Origin: a virus
Length of the DNA stretch: 64,000 bases
Direction: 5' to 3' (one strand)
IMG/VR virus record: IMGVR_UViG_3300025697_000021
Span: 1 to 64,000 of that record
This document shows positions 29,877-38,715 of the stretch, in pieces (positions within the stretch are counted from its first letter, which is position 1; the number at the start of each line of letters is the position of its first letter). The notes under the pieces are model-generated. The model saw nothing but the letters and a program-made list of their open reading frames with translations, did not search any database and was not told the origin of the DNA. The position numbers were made by a program, and so were the translations under genes.

Positions 29877-30512
29877 TTAACTTACCCTTTCAAAATAATG
29901 TATGGGATTGCACCTAGTTGGTACCTGAATGGGCACACAAGGGTTCAACCTGATTATAGGACACACAGTATAGAAATGCGCTGGTTTAGGAGCCAATGCA
30001 AATACACTATCTGAAATCTTCCTAATATTGGGAAACCCCCTAAGGATAGATGAAACCACCTCTTGTGGGCAATTAGTCATAATGTGATTAGGTTCAAGCG
30101 CATTTAGGCAGGCACAGTACTTACTCCTGTTTCTAATTTTCTTCAGAATGTAATCATTCCGGCTATATGAAGACCTTTCTATGTCTAATGTATAGCATTT
30201 AGTTGAGTTGCATATAAATGTTCTCCTGAACTCCTGAAAGGTTAAGTTAAAATACTTAAATATCCAATTGTACATGGTTACAAAGGAAACCCCAACATAG
30301 TCACTCATCCCATTCGCCGTCTTGAACAGCTTTGCGTCTAAGATGACTTCTTTAATGGGTTTTTCGTGGTCAACTTGTACTTTTAGAGCACATAAAGAGT
30401 GTTCTTTACGACATTCAGGACAGAAGACGTAATCGTAGTTGATTACGTCTTCTTCCTTAATTAATACAGTATTTGAACAATATGGGGTGCAACAATCTAG
30501 TATTTCTCTCAT
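29877..30512 (-). CDS. Zinc-ribbon protein with HTH-like segment
   Basis: 211 residues. N-terminus CCTPYCSN then FCPEC gives a zinc ribbon; residues 60-95 (LFKTANGMSDYVGVSFVTMY, then NWIF) have the helix-turn-helix pattern of sequence-specific DNA binders; the rest is Cys-rich. AGAGGA precedes ATG 30512 in a leader with nested inverted repeats. A transcription regulator or homing-type protein is possible. Sits between the replication module and the late-type block, where a switch protein would fit. Confidence 0.55.
   Translation of the reverse strand: MREILDCCTPYCSNTVLIKEEDVINYDYVFCPECRKEHSLCALKVQVDHEKPIKEVILDAKLFKTANGMSDYVGVSFVTMYNWIFKYFNLTFQEFRRTFICNSTKCYTLDIERSSYSRNDYILKKIRNRSKYCACLNALEPNHIMTNCPQEVVSSILRGFPNIRKISDSVFALAPKPAHFYTVCPIIRLNPCVPIQVPTRCNPIHYFERVS
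30422..30453. repeat. Intragenic hairpin, 13-bp stem
   Basis: Perfect 13-bp stem with 6-base loop, near the start of the HTH-like gene. Confidence 0.88.
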
Positions 30513-30567
30513 TTTTAGTCCTCTTTGTACTACTTCTTAATAAGAATATAGACTATTGGACTAAAAA
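30512..30567. promoter_or_regulatory. Intergenic nested inverted repeats, possible operator
   Basis: Arms 30512-30521 and 30558-30567 match over 10 bp and enclose the 13-base palindrome 30534-30546 (TTCTTA-A-TAAGAA). It covers the leader and possible promoter of the HTH-like gene, so it could be its own operator. Confidence 0.45.
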
Positions 30568-30572
30568 AGAGG

Positions 30573-31781
30573 CTAATCGACCCAAATAACGCGAGAGCGC
30601 ATATCAGCAGCTATAGATTGGTTATCAGCAAGGCAATCAAATTCATCCGCATACCACATATTAGCCATTTGCTGAACTGTCTCCTTGTACACTTGGCCCT
30701 CAAACATCTTACGCAAGGCATCCTCCGTCTGAACACCAACAACTTCCATAGCTTTTTGGAGGTTGCCCCCTTGTGAGTCTACGTGACGATCAACAAACCT
30801 ATCAATATTTGAAGTAAGCCATGCGTTCGGAATATTCTCCATATCAGAGGTTGTCATAATCTTCATAGTTAAATCGCTATAGCACTGTCCTTGCTCTGAC
30901 ACCTCTTTTTGCTTTTCAAATTGATTTTGAAATTTAGCCCTAAAGTCCGCTTTAGACTCATTACCTGCTGAGATATAGAGATCTTCATCGTCCAGATCCA
31001 TGCGAACGATGTCATTAGCCGCATATACCTTAACATGAACATTGATCTCATCCTCTCCGTCCATGAAGCTCAACTCTACCAGTTCTCCGATCTTACTCGC
31101 CAGGACTGCATCTTTGACTTCTGGTGGATAAAGGTCTTCTACCTCTACCCACACACTCCTCTTGGTATGCTCCTCACTGGGCTTACCGTTAATGGCCGTT
31201 AAAATGTCCATAGAGAGACGCTGGTTCTCACTTTTTATAATATCTGTAGTTGTAAAAGTCTTATAGCTTTGTCTCAGTTGCTCGCATCGCGCCGTAAAGG
31301 CTTTCTCAAAATCCCGATCTCCACTCGATTTTAGCTCGAAGTTCAACGGCTCTGGCATGGTTAGCTTAGGCCAATAGTAATATTGCATAATACCCACAGT
31401 AGGCTTATCTGGAGTGTCAAAATCGTTGAGAAGTAGATCTGTAACGAACATGATGCGCTTACCTGTCTCTTTCTCTACCGCAGTACCAATCATATCAGCG
31501 ATAATATCACTATAGAGGCGATTAACGCCTAGCGTATTCTCTACAACTTTCCGGGCCTTGGGAGTGTTTAAACTACCTCCAGGACCCTTCTTACCTTTAT
31601 AGTACTTCTGACAGAGCATCTCACCGTTTTGGAGCCAGTGATCATCAAACTTCTCCTTCAGATCTCTCTCTTTCAGCGCAACGTTCGCATGGAACGGGGT
31701 CGCCAACGGCATAATCGCCACTTCGCTCCGCTCTGGGGGTGTACTTTCGGATGGTGATTTCAGTTCTGGGCTCTCCGTCAT
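30573..31781 (-). CDS. Trigger-factor-like chaperone
   Basis: 402 residues. The C-terminal half follows the trigger factor layout: an acidic hinge (RMDLDDEDLYISAG), a helix resembling the TF 'elr' region (ADFRAKFQNQFEKQKEVSEQ), then IPNAWLTSNIDRFVDRHV, where TF has an IP-E turn, and a long final helix with AMEVVGVQTEDALRKMF. The centre may be a PPIase-like domain (SKIGELVELSFMDGEDEI). AAAGGAG lies six bases before ATG 31781, 137 bases inside the RusA-like gene. No ribosome-binding signature was verified. If correct, it would help fold phage proteins. Confidence 0.5.
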   Translation of the reverse strand: MTESPELKSPSESTPPERSEVAIMPLATPFHANVALKERDLKEKFDDHWLQNGEMLCQKYYKGKKGPGGSLNTPKARKVVENTLGVNRLYSDIIADMIGTAVEKETGKRIMFVTDLLLNDFDTPDKPTVGIMQYYYWPKLTMPEPLNFELKSSGDRDFEKAFTARCEQLRQSYKTFTTTDIIKSENQRLSMDILTAINGKPSEEHTKRSVWVEVEDLYPPEVKDAVLASKIGELVELSFMDGEDEINVHVKVYAANDIVRMDLDDEDLYISAGNESKADFRAKFQNQFEKQKEVSEQGQCYSDLTMKIMTTSDMENIPNAWLTSNIDRFVDRHVDSQGGNLQKAMEVVGVQTEDALRKMFEGQVYKETVQQMANMWYADEFDCLADNQSIAADMRSRVIWVD

Positions 31782-32178
31782 AATCTTCTCCTTTTATGAG
31801 CTTCTCGCTCAGTTCCCTTCTTAGTAACTTATCGTCTGATAGAACTGCAAACGTGCGAGTTTTATCTCCCTTTTTCTTAGATTTCTTTCCTTGTAGAGCA
31901 TCTAACACGATAGCGGGGAGATTATCCAAATCGGGCTCCCATTGCCTAGTACTGTAAAAATCAAAAAAGATCTCTACATGACAGTCAATGGGCTCTGTGT
32001 AGCCCATTGACGTGTATTGCTCATGGAAGTCCTTCATCATCTCATCTCGAATGGCGATCATTTTCTTGGAATGACTGACAATAGGCCTTCCGCCTTTGCC
32101 TTTCCATATAACTAGATCGTTCTTTTGGACTTTAGGCCTCCCAATGTAGACCAGCGTAATTGGTTCTTCTATTTGCAA
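31645..32178 (-). CDS. rusA: RusA-like Holliday junction resolvase
   Basis: 177 residues. Residues 83-97 (DLDNLPAIVLDALQG) and 114-117 (SDDK) carry the acidic residues that bind metal in RusA, in the right order, and EPRTEITI is the usual final strand. RusA cuts four-way DNA junctions formed in recombination and replication. The family normally ends soon after that strand; here about 35 extra residues follow (ERSGDYAVGD, ERCAERERSE) that share DNA with the start of the next gene. Fits the neighbouring SbcCD and RecA genes. Confidence 0.85.
   Translation of the reverse strand: MQIEEPITLVYIGRPKVQKNDLVIWKGKGGRPIVSHSKKMIAIRDEMMKDFHEQYTSMGYTEPIDCHVEIFFDFYSTRQWEPDLDNLPAIVLDALQGKKSKKKGDKTRTFAVLSDDKLLRRELSEKLIKGEDYDGEPRTEITIRKYTPRAERSGDYAVGDPVPCERCAERERSEGEV
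31984..32011. repeat. Intragenic hairpin, 11-bp stem
   Basis: Perfect 11-bp stem, 6-base loop, inside the RusA-like gene. Confidence 0.86.
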
Positions 32179-32411
32179 AATAATTCCTTTATAATCTCCA
32201 CTACCTCCGCAGTACCTCTTTTATAGATATGCTTGAATATATAGTCTCTTTCATCCGGACCTTGACACCACATGGCTTTAACCCAGTAACCAGCATACGG
32301 ACCATTCAAAATCTGAATGTCGCCATCCTCTATCTTAAATATACCAGCATTCTTGTCCCTCGGTTTATTGTCCGCTTGAACAACACGCCTATCCTGGCGT
32401 ATCTCGGTCAT
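32169..32411 (-). CDS. Hypothetical protein, 80 aa
   Basis: Overlaps the RusA-like start by 10 bases. Contains GIFKIEDGDIQILNGPYAGY and the helix TAEVVEIIKELF. AGAGG precedes ATG 32411. Not recognised; a recombination accessory is possible from position. Confidence 0.55.
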   Translation of the reverse strand: MTEIRQDRRVVQADNKPRDKNAGIFKIEDGDIQILNGPYAGYWVKAMWCQGPDERDYIFKHIYKRGTAEVVEIIKELFCK

Positions 32412-32413
32412 TA

Positions 32414-32938
32414 CTAGCCTCTTGCTATCTGGATCAAATCCTCCTGAGTAGGGGTGACCAAACCAGACTCTCCGATTCTGGTTTGGGAGTAGTTTTCCTC
32501 GTAGGAGGATGCGAGACGCATGTCTTGTGGCCGAGAATTGAGTAGTATGTAGATGCTGTCATACTTGATTTGGAAGTCATCAATGCAACCCAACGTCATA
32601 TAGGGAACCTGCATGCCGATTTGAAGTGATCCTTCTTGCGTGACCATCTCACGGTATAGTACGGGATTGACTAGGATGCAGGAGGCTTCGTAGAGTTCTG
32701 CAATGCCCCCAATATAAGTCTTCATCCCGGACTCAATAACCGCAATAGGCATAAACTTGTCTGCGAATGGATGCTTGATATACTGTCTCTCGAGCATCTT
32801 TTGATTCTCAGCTTCCTCTAAACTTTTACGAGCATCTATACAATCCGAACACGATGTCGATCCTCGCTCACAGCAATCTCCACAGCAATCCTCTTCCGAA
32901 GGATCATCCATATCTACAATTGTTTGTTCATCACTCAT
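32414..32938 (-). CDS. Hypothetical protein with N-terminal Cys cluster
   Basis: 174 residues. Residues 16-35 hold six Cys (EDCCGDCCERG, then SCSDC), a probable metal site. The rest is beta-rich (YIGGIAELYEASCILVNPV, QVPYMTLGCIDDFQIKYD). AGGAGG precedes ATG 32938 and the promoter at 32963-32991 follows. Not recognised. Confidence 0.6.
   Translation of the reverse strand: MSDEQTIVDMDDPSEEDCCGDCCERGSTSCSDCIDARKSLEEAENQKMLERQYIKHPFADKFMPIAVIESGMKTYIGGIAELYEASCILVNPVLYREMVTQEGSLQIGMQVPYMTLGCIDDFQIKYDSIYILLNSRPQDMRLASSYEENYSQTRIGESGLVTPTQEDLIQIARG
32458..32486. repeat. Intragenic hairpin, 10-bp stem
   Basis: Perfect 10-bp stem, 9-base loop, in the 32414 gene. Confidence 0.8.
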
Positions 32939-32962
32939 TAGCTTCCTCCTCTTTCAACCTTT

Positions 32963-32991
32963 AGCTTATCCTAATATATACTAGATGTCAA
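32963..32991 (-). promoter_or_regulatory. Probable sigma-70 promoter
   Basis: TTGACA (32986-32991), 17 bp, weak TAAGCT (32963-32968); between the 33013 gene and the 32938 gene. Confidence 0.5.
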
Positions 32992-33012
32992 GAACTACTC
33001 ACCACAAACTCC

Positions 33013-33366
33013 TTAGAGAACCTTCTGGTCCAGGTCCAATACGGGCTTGACAGCTACCATATCAAATTTTACCTTAACTTTAGCAAGAGATGCAACGTGC
33101 TTAGTCTCAATTTCTACAATATCGCTTTCTAGGGTTTCTACTGCCTCTTCTGCGGTATTAAAAATAGATGTTACAAAGAATGATCTAGAATGGAAAAAAT
33201 CGTCCATTCCCTCCTCTTGGATTTTCAAAACAACAGAGTGTACTCCAGAAGCTCTTTCATTCTTTTCCTCTACTTCTCCGGAACCGACATCTAGTTCGCC
33301 CAATCTGTTCGTAGTTGTAAAGAAAACAGTGTCTCCCAAGTTAATGGAAATTAGGTCAATTGTCAT
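33013..33366 (-). CDS. Hypothetical SH3-like protein
   Basis: 117 residues. The N-terminus NLGDTVFFTTTNRLGELDVG resembles the strand pattern of the 11626 and 16189 proteins (GQEVWFID), giving a possible third SH3-like member; identity is low. A charged helix (AEEAVETLESDIVEIETKH) follows. AAGGAG precedes ATG 33366. Function unknown. Confidence 0.5.
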   Translation of the reverse strand: MTIDLISINLGDTVFFTTTNRLGELDVGSGEVEEKNERASGVHSVVLKIQEEGMDDFFHSRSFFVTSIFNTAEEAVETLESDIVEIETKHVASLAKVKVKFDMVAVKPVLDLDQKVL

Positions 33367-33395
33367 AATAATTCTCCTTTTCTTAGCAAAAAATG

Positions 33396-33956
33396 CTAGT
33401 CCTCGATAACCTTGTACGTAACATCAAAGACGTCTTCCGTATCCGTCTCCACTACTTCAATATCAAAAATATCATTTATAGTCAAACCCTCTTTTTTGAG
33501 TTCTTCGACAAACATATCAGTAACAGAGTCAAAATACGACTTAATAGCGTCATTTTTAATCTTTCTCTCAGCCCTGAGCGCTTGAATCCCCTGAACAGCT
33601 GTTGCCCTTGCCGCATCCTTCTCTTTCTTTCCCGCTCTGTACGCTTTTTGCTTAGCTGCATACAGCTCTTTATTCTCCGCACGGTGAGCCCTTCTCCGGG
33701 CAGCTACCTTATCCTTGTTCTTCTCTCGGTACGCCGTCGACTTAGCTATTAGAGCCTCCTTATTAGCCTCGTAGTACGCCTTAGCTTGTTCAATCACCCT
33801 CTCTTTATTAGCCTCGTAGTACGCCGCCCTCTTAATACGGGAGCATAGCTTACACTGCCCGCGAAGCCCATCTTTGATTCTAGTATCCTTATTAAACTCA
33901 GAGAGGTCTTTCTCTACTTTACACTTAGAACATAATTTGGTTTCTGCTTCACTCAT
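33396..33956 (-). CDS. Zinc protein with five 15-aa repeats
   Basis: 186 residues. N-terminal CSKCKVEKDLSEFNK then CKLCSRIKR is the zinc module often found at the start of phage HNH-type proteins, but no HNH catalytic residues follow. Instead residues 47-115 are five imperfect copies of a 15-residue unit (AYYEANKERVIEQAK), a long basic helix, then an acidic C-terminus. A similar zinc module is at 53263-53523. Overlaps the sbcC-like start by four bases. May bind nucleic acid; an eroded homing endonuclease is an alternative. Confidence 0.6.
   Translation of the reverse strand: MSEAETKLCSKCKVEKDLSEFNKDTRIKDGLRGQCKLCSRIKRAAYYEANKERVIEQAKAYYEANKEALIAKSTAYREKNKDKVAARRRAHRAENKELYAAKQKAYRAGKKEKDAARATAVQGIQALRAERKIKNDAIKSYFDSVTDMFVEELKKEGLTINDIFDIEVVETDTEDVFDVTYKVIED
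33760..33825. repeat. 21-bp direct repeat, period 45 bp
   Basis: 33760-33780 and 33805-33825 are identical; part of the 15-residue repeat array in 33396-33956. Confidence 0.85.
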
Positions 33957-36187
33957 ACCTCAAGCTCCGTTTGTCCTGATCTCTTACGAGCTGTCCAAGT
34001 ATGGTCAAAGTCGATAAGGTCTTTAACCGCTCCGGAGTTGTCTGTTACAAACACAGTCCCCTTCTTGAGAAGTTTGGACATAGAACTCGCTATCTTTTGA
34101 CTATTGTTAGAATCAACGAATGAGAATACCTCGTCCAGCAACATGAGATTACAACCCTGTCCATATTTACGGGCCAATTCGTTCAATGCCCTTATAATGG
34201 CCACTGAAATTTTACTGGCCTCTCCATCTGAATAGAGCTTAGGTGAGATGTTCTTCGATCCATCCACAATCTCGATCTTGACGTCGGATTTCATCAGTGC
34301 TTTAACATCTGCGGCATTCTTCTGCCGAGACTTGTGCTCGAATGAAGTAATAGAGATTCTCATAGAGTCGCCCAGGTCTTCCAGGTACTCGTTAGCTAAA
34401 TCACTAATCTCAGCCATTGCTACAGACATCTTATGCAACTTGATAAATGGGATATTGTCAATAAGCCACAAGAAGACATCCAAATTTCCCTGAACCTCTG
34501 CAATCTCTTTAACAAAGAAGTCCAGATGAAGCTTTTTCTCTTCAATCTGGGCTTCTGCTGCTTTGAGCTGGTCAACACTCTTATTAGCTTGGTCAATTTT
34601 GTTCTTATGGTCCAAGCCTTTTGACTTGAAGCCGTCTTGCTCATCTCGAAGACCTTGAATAGTCCCTGCTACATCATGCAACTTAGAAGCATAGGATGAA
34701 TGTATATCCCTCTCTAGTTTGATGTTGTTCATAAGCTCATTATTCTGATTCACTAAGATAGTCTTCTTGGTTGCAATACCTTCTCTGTACGCCAGTAACC
34801 TTCTGTCAGTCTCCTTCTCTTGTGCAGCCAGGGCCGCCTTATACGTCTCCATCTGACCCTCGTACTCTCTATTTAGAACCAACTGACGAGCCTCAAGCCG
34901 GGCTGTAGCTCCTTTAATGCTCACCTCCTGCAGCTTAGTCTCCTTAGCTTCCAGGAGAGTACAATTATCTTCCAGTTCCTTGATCTTATCTCCAATACTC
35001 TCTTTCTTCTTTTTGGTAATAGACGTGTCACAAGTCGGACACCTTGTAAGATCCATCAAAGATCCTGCATCATTCACAAACCCTTGTAGTTGACCTCTAC
35101 ATGCTGATCTACTATCTCTAGTTTCTGAGAGCATAGCCTTCAGATCGTCCAGTTCGGCCATTAGGTCATGGCCCTTCTTATCCAGATTAGGATTGATAGG
35201 CTTAGGCTCTGTAAAGACTTCCTTGCCTTCCCAAGTAGGTGTCGTCCACATCTCTTTATCCAGCTTTTGAATCTTTTCGTTATTCTGACGAATCTCTTTA
35301 TCCGTAGAATCTACCTTTTCTTGATTGTACGCTTCAGATTGCTTAGCAGTCAAATCCTCAACTATGTTCTTATAGTTCTTTATCTTATCTGCGATCTCTT
35401 TCCACTTTACTCTGGAAGCCGCCAAGGCGGCTTCCTCCTGTTCAATATACTCTGCCCAATCAAAAGCCTTAGCACTTTGATATTGCTCCTGGAGGGTCTG
35501 TAAGGCCCCCTTCTCAAAGTTCACTTTATCATCAATTGCTGATATTTGAGTATTCAGTGCTTTCTTCTTAGCACGACTCCTATCCGATATAGAATCCCAC
35601 TCTTCAATCCCCGTAATTCCTGAAAGAATCTCCATGCGATCTTTATTAGTTCCTCTAAGGAAAGCGTCACCCACTCGATAGGACATATAAGCAATAGCCA
35701 AGAACCTGTTATAGGACATTCCTATTACATCCAGTATCTTTAGGTGTGTTTGAGGCATACCTGACCCTCTTTTATCGACCCAAACACCATCTTCAAACTT
35801 ATCCAAATACAAAGAAGTGCCCAAATATGCAGTATGAGTATCGTTGTCTACTGCATAATTAGTTTCCTTCCAACTACGACAGTACGTGACTCTGTAATGC
35901 TCTCCAATATGATTTGTGAAATAAACTCGACCGGCCATTCCCTTATCCCATATAGAATTAATTACGTCATCACCTTTGCAGCCGGTGGGGTTCTCGCGGA
36001 AGAGAATCTCACAGGCTGCGTTGAATAGGGAGGACTTGCCCGATCCGTTGGAGTCCCCATCCTTATCTTCGTTAATACCTGTTAGGTGAACTAAACCCTT
36101 ATTTAGGACGTTTATGTCCTTGCTTTCGCCGTAGGAGAACATCCCAGTGGGGTTGATCGAATGTAGAGTTAAAATATTATCTTGCAT
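33953..36187 (-). CDS. sbcC: SbcC/gp46-like recombination ATPase
   Basis: 744 residues. Walker A NGSGKSS at 47-53, long coiled-coil arms on both sides of a CPTC zinc hook at 382-385, and a C-terminal Walker B (LMLLDEVFSFVD). This is the order of Rad50/SbcC and T4 gp46, with arms of phage length. With the SbcD-like subunit next to it, it should process double-strand ends for recombination and cut hairpin DNA. Adjacent stop and start (36188/36187) and AGGAGG in the previous gene's last codons mark coupled synthesis. Confidence 0.92.
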   Translation of the reverse strand: MQDNILTLHSINPTGMFSYGESKDINVLNKGLVHLTGINEDKDGDSNGSGKSSLFNAACEILFRENPTGCKGDDVINSIWDKGMAGRVYFTNHIGEHYRVTYCRSWKETNYAVDNDTHTAYLGTSLYLDKFEDGVWVDKRGSGMPQTHLKILDVIGMSYNRFLAIAYMSYRVGDAFLRGTNKDRMEILSGITGIEEWDSISDRSRAKKKALNTQISAIDDKVNFEKGALQTLQEQYQSAKAFDWAEYIEQEEAALAASRVKWKEIADKIKNYKNIVEDLTAKQSEAYNQEKVDSTDKEIRQNNEKIQKLDKEMWTTPTWEGKEVFTEPKPINPNLDKKGHDLMAELDDLKAMLSETRDSRSACRGQLQGFVNDAGSLMDLTRCPTCDTSITKKKKESIGDKIKELEDNCTLLEAKETKLQEVSIKGATARLEARQLVLNREYEGQMETYKAALAAQEKETDRRLLAYREGIATKKTILVNQNNELMNNIKLERDIHSSYASKLHDVAGTIQGLRDEQDGFKSKGLDHKNKIDQANKSVDQLKAAEAQIEEKKLHLDFFVKEIAEVQGNLDVFLWLIDNIPFIKLHKMSVAMAEISDLANEYLEDLGDSMRISITSFEHKSRQKNAADVKALMKSDVKIEIVDGSKNISPKLYSDGEASKISVAIIRALNELARKYGQGCNLMLLDEVFSFVDSNNSQKIASSMSKLLKKGTVFVTDNSGAVKDLIDFDHTWTARKRSGQTELEV
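35414..35435. repeat. Intragenic inverted repeat, 10 bp arms
   Basis: Perfect GC-rich arms of 10 bp with two bases between, inside sbcC. Confidence 0.82.
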
Positions 36188-37285
36188 CTATGCCTCCTGG
36201 TTTTTCAATTGATTTACAGCTTCCGTGACAACTTCACTCTTCAATGCGCCCAGACTTGCAAATCCACTCTCTAGATATAGAGAAAGGTCATCCATAACCC
36301 CATTTGAAGACGTTAGGTCCACGACTACGTTAGATTGCTGCGTCTCGTATGCTCGTAGTTTTTCAATCTTACGAGGTTTGAGCTTCTTTTCCAGCTTCTT
36401 CCAGCCTGGATCGTCGGCAATCCTATCAACGTTGATTTTATCCCCGGAGATCTTTACTTCGACAAATTGATCCTCAAACAAAGAGGCCTCGAATGTAAGC
36501 CCCTCGAAAGTACTCTTATCACCAACTCCGTACTGAATACGGGTAAACAGGTTCTTAGTAGGAACGAAGTTGACTTGAAAGCTCCACCTATTGGGCTCTT
36601 TAACAGCTTTCATCTCTGTCCACCCTCGAGACTTATTAGAATCTATTCGAGTCCTCTGGACTACAGACCCCAAATAACCTCCATGAGTGTTTTTGAGTTT
36701 GAATTTCTGTCTAATATGAATATCTCCCGCAATGACGAAGTCCCATTGCGGGAGATCTATTGCTGAAAGCTCTATGCCTGAGTCAAACTTCATTGTACCT
36801 TCTTCATTCATCCAAGATCCTCGAACGGTATCATGGAATACAAAGAGATTTAGGCAATCTGGATCTACCTCATACTTACTCATATCGAACTCAAAATCAG
36901 CCGGTAAAGCATGAATACGGACATTATCCTGGCCATAAGTCTTAGCTTCGTCCATAATAATGACATTGTTCATCCATTTTAGAGATTCTGCAGTATGCCA
37001 TCTCCGGGTATTATCCGTCCAATCATGATTACCAATCAAATGGTAATGGGGGATGCTTCCTTTATGTACGAAGTCGTACATAACACGATCCGCCATTACC
37101 TTGACTTCATCTCTCGGCTCTCTTTTCAAGTAGCGATCCCCTGGAAACAACGTAAAATCACACTTAATGTCTCGAGCGCGTTGAAAGAGGTCTCGCTCTA
37201 CTTTAATTGTATCGTTCAGAGTTACACATTTTGCGCCTAGCTCATCATGATGTACATCTGCCCATGTTAGGAATGTATATTCCAT
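36188..37285 (-). CDS. sbcD: SbcD/gp47-like nuclease
   Basis: 365 residues. Calcineurin-type phosphoesterase motifs in order: WADVHHD (residues 8-14), FPGDRY, GNHDWT, then FHDTVRGS and AGDIHIRQKF. These bind two metals and give the Mre11/SbcD/gp47 nuclease. It forms a complex with the SbcC-like protein encoded directly downstream. The C-terminal part has the expected helical cap-binding region. A 13-bp hairpin lies in its coding sequence. Confidence 0.92.
   Translation of the reverse strand: MEYTFLTWADVHHDELGAKCVTLNDTIKVERDLFQRARDIKCDFTLFPGDRYLKREPRDEVKVMADRVMYDFVHKGSIPHYHLIGNHDWTDNTRRWHTAESLKWMNNVIIMDEAKTYGQDNVRIHALPADFEFDMSKYEVDPDCLNLFVFHDTVRGSWMNEEGTMKFDSGIELSAIDLPQWDFVIAGDIHIRQKFKLKNTHGGYLGSVVQRTRIDSNKSRGWTEMKAVKEPNRWSFQVNFVPTKNLFTRIQYGVGDKSTFEGLTFEASLFEDQFVEVKISGDKINVDRIADDPGWKKLEKKLKPRKIEKLRAYETQQSNVVVDLTSSNGVMDDLSLYLESGFASLGALKSEVVTEAVNQLKNQEA
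36722..36756. repeat. Intragenic hairpin, 13-bp stem
   Basis: Perfect 13-bp stem with 9-base loop, inside sbcD. Confidence 0.9.
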
Positions 37286-37295
37286 AGTTTCTCCT

Positions 37296-37664
37296 TTATT
37301 TGATCGGTCCTAGTACTTTAAAGCCCTCTTTCCTCGAAAAAGTAAACCACAAGTTGTTTTTAGACTTCAGGCCTTTAATCGCAGTGAAAACTTCCTGAGA
37401 GTCGCAATCTACATGAAAATAAGATACAGCAATATCCAATACGAAGAAAGAGGTGGCGCTGAGGTCATTAAAATATACAAAGCTATTAGTGGCGGCCTCA
37501 TAAAAGTAATAAGGAGCCCCTCTAGTACTCCAGTCACCCGTCCAATGCTTAATCTCACTCTCTGCTTGGCGGTAAAGGGGTCCTACAGACCCACCATCCT
37601 TCATAAACAGAGCAACGAGTCTATTCCCACCCGTTACTAGCATCTCACTCAGATTCTCAAACAT
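37296..37664 (-). CDS. Hypothetical protein, 122 aa
   Basis: Between recA and sbcD; overlaps the end of recA by eight bases, with AAGGAG upstream of ATG 37664. Mixed alpha/beta with aromatic residues (APYYFYEAATNSFVYF, LDIAVSYFHVDCD). Not recognised; context suggests a recombination accessory. Confidence 0.6.
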   Translation of the reverse strand: MFENLSEMLVTGGNRLVALFMKDGGSVGPLYRQAESEIKHWTGDWSTRGAPYYFYEAATNSFVYFNDLSATSFFVLDIAVSYFHVDCDSQEVFTAIKGLKSKNNLWFTFSRKEGFKVLGPIK

Positions 37665-38685
37665 CTCTAACTCCTTTGTCCAACTCGGCTTCCAGATACG
37701 CTAACAGATCCGGATTATCTTTAACATGCTGGACTGCTCGAGCCATTCCTTGACCTAATGAAGTTTCGTCTTTAACTAAATAAACCCAAGTACCTTTTTG
37801 AACAATGAGGCCTGCACCAAGCGCCGTCTTAACAATATTATTAATATATGAAACACCTTCTCCAAATATAAGTTCCACTTCAACTTCTCTGAAAGGAGGG
37901 GCTACTTTATTCTTTACAACCTTAATCTTAGTTTTATTACCAATAATATCTTCTTTATTTTTAATCTTACCAATACTCCTAATATCCAATCGTATAGAGG
38001 AATAGTACTTTAGGGCCATACCCCCAGCTCCTACCTCCGGACTCCCATAAGTTACCATACGCGTCCTGATTTGATTAATGAATAATAAAAAGACTCCGCC
38101 CTTAGCTACAATACCAGTAAGCTTCCGCATGGCTTGAGACATCAACCGTGCCTGAAGTCCCACATGCGAGTCTCCCATATCTCCATCGATCTCTCTTCTA
38201 GGAGTTAAAGCTGCTACCGAGTCCACGACTATAATATCCCCAGGTCCTAGGAGACCTGCCAGGTACTCGACTGCGGAGAGCGCAGCTTCTCCGCAGTCGG
38301 GTTGTATTACCATAAGCTTTTCTACATCTATTCCCAAATTTTGAGCATATTTAATATCTAGTGCATGCTCCGCATCTACGAATGCGCAAAGTCCTCCATG
38401 TTTTTGGGCAGAGGCAATAGCATGCAAAGTTATCGAAGTTTTCCCAACTCCAGCGGGGCCAATCACCTCCCCTATTCTTCCTTGGGGATAGCCACCTACT
38501 CCCAGAGCTTTATCCAATGATGGAATCCCACTTGGAATAACTGGAATATCTTGAATAACTTCTCCAGCGCCCATAACCTGAATTTCTCCAGAAGTGTTAG
38601 AAATTTTATCGTATGCCTTAACAATCTTATCGATCCTAGACATCTCTTCTTCAGTTTTCTCCGTTTTCTTTTTTGACTTGGCCAT
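37657..38685 (-). CDS. recA: RecA recombinase
   Basis: 342 residues from ATG 38685, eight bases after AGGAGG; a frame to 38745 runs through a hairpin and is less likely. Walker A GPAGVGKTS (76-84, bacterial RecA has GPESSGKTT), Walker B DIIVVDSVAAL, NQIRTR and the L2-like region VGAGGMALKYYSS are all in order. It pairs homologous DNA in phage recombination and repair, together with the SSB-like and SbcCD-like proteins beside it. A bacterial-type RecA rather than a UvsX type. Confidence 0.96.
   Translation of the reverse strand: MAKSKKKTEKTEEEMSRIDKIVKAYDKISNTSGEIQVMGAGEVIQDIPVIPSGIPSLDKALGVGGYPQGRIGEVIGPAGVGKTSITLHAIASAQKHGGLCAFVDAEHALDIKYAQNLGIDVEKLMVIQPDCGEAALSAVEYLAGLLGPGDIIVVDSVAALTPRREIDGDMGDSHVGLQARLMSQAMRKLTGIVAKGGVFLLFINQIRTRMVTYGSPEVGAGGMALKYYSSIRLDIRSIGKIKNKEDIIGNKTKIKVVKNKVAPPFREVEVELIFGEGVSYINNIVKTALGAGLIVQKGTWVYLVKDETSLGQGMARAVQHVKDNPDLLAYLEAELDKGVRDV
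38268..38299. repeat. Intragenic hairpin, 12-bp stem
   Basis: Perfect 12-bp GC-rich stem, 8-base loop, inside recA. Confidence 0.9.
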
Positions 38686-38715
38686 ATGTAAATCCTCCTG
38701 GATATAAATCCTAGC

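Noticed and set aside
33396-33956. HNH homing endonuclease call
   Set aside because: Only the opening zinc module resembles that family; no His-Asn-His catalytic core is visible.
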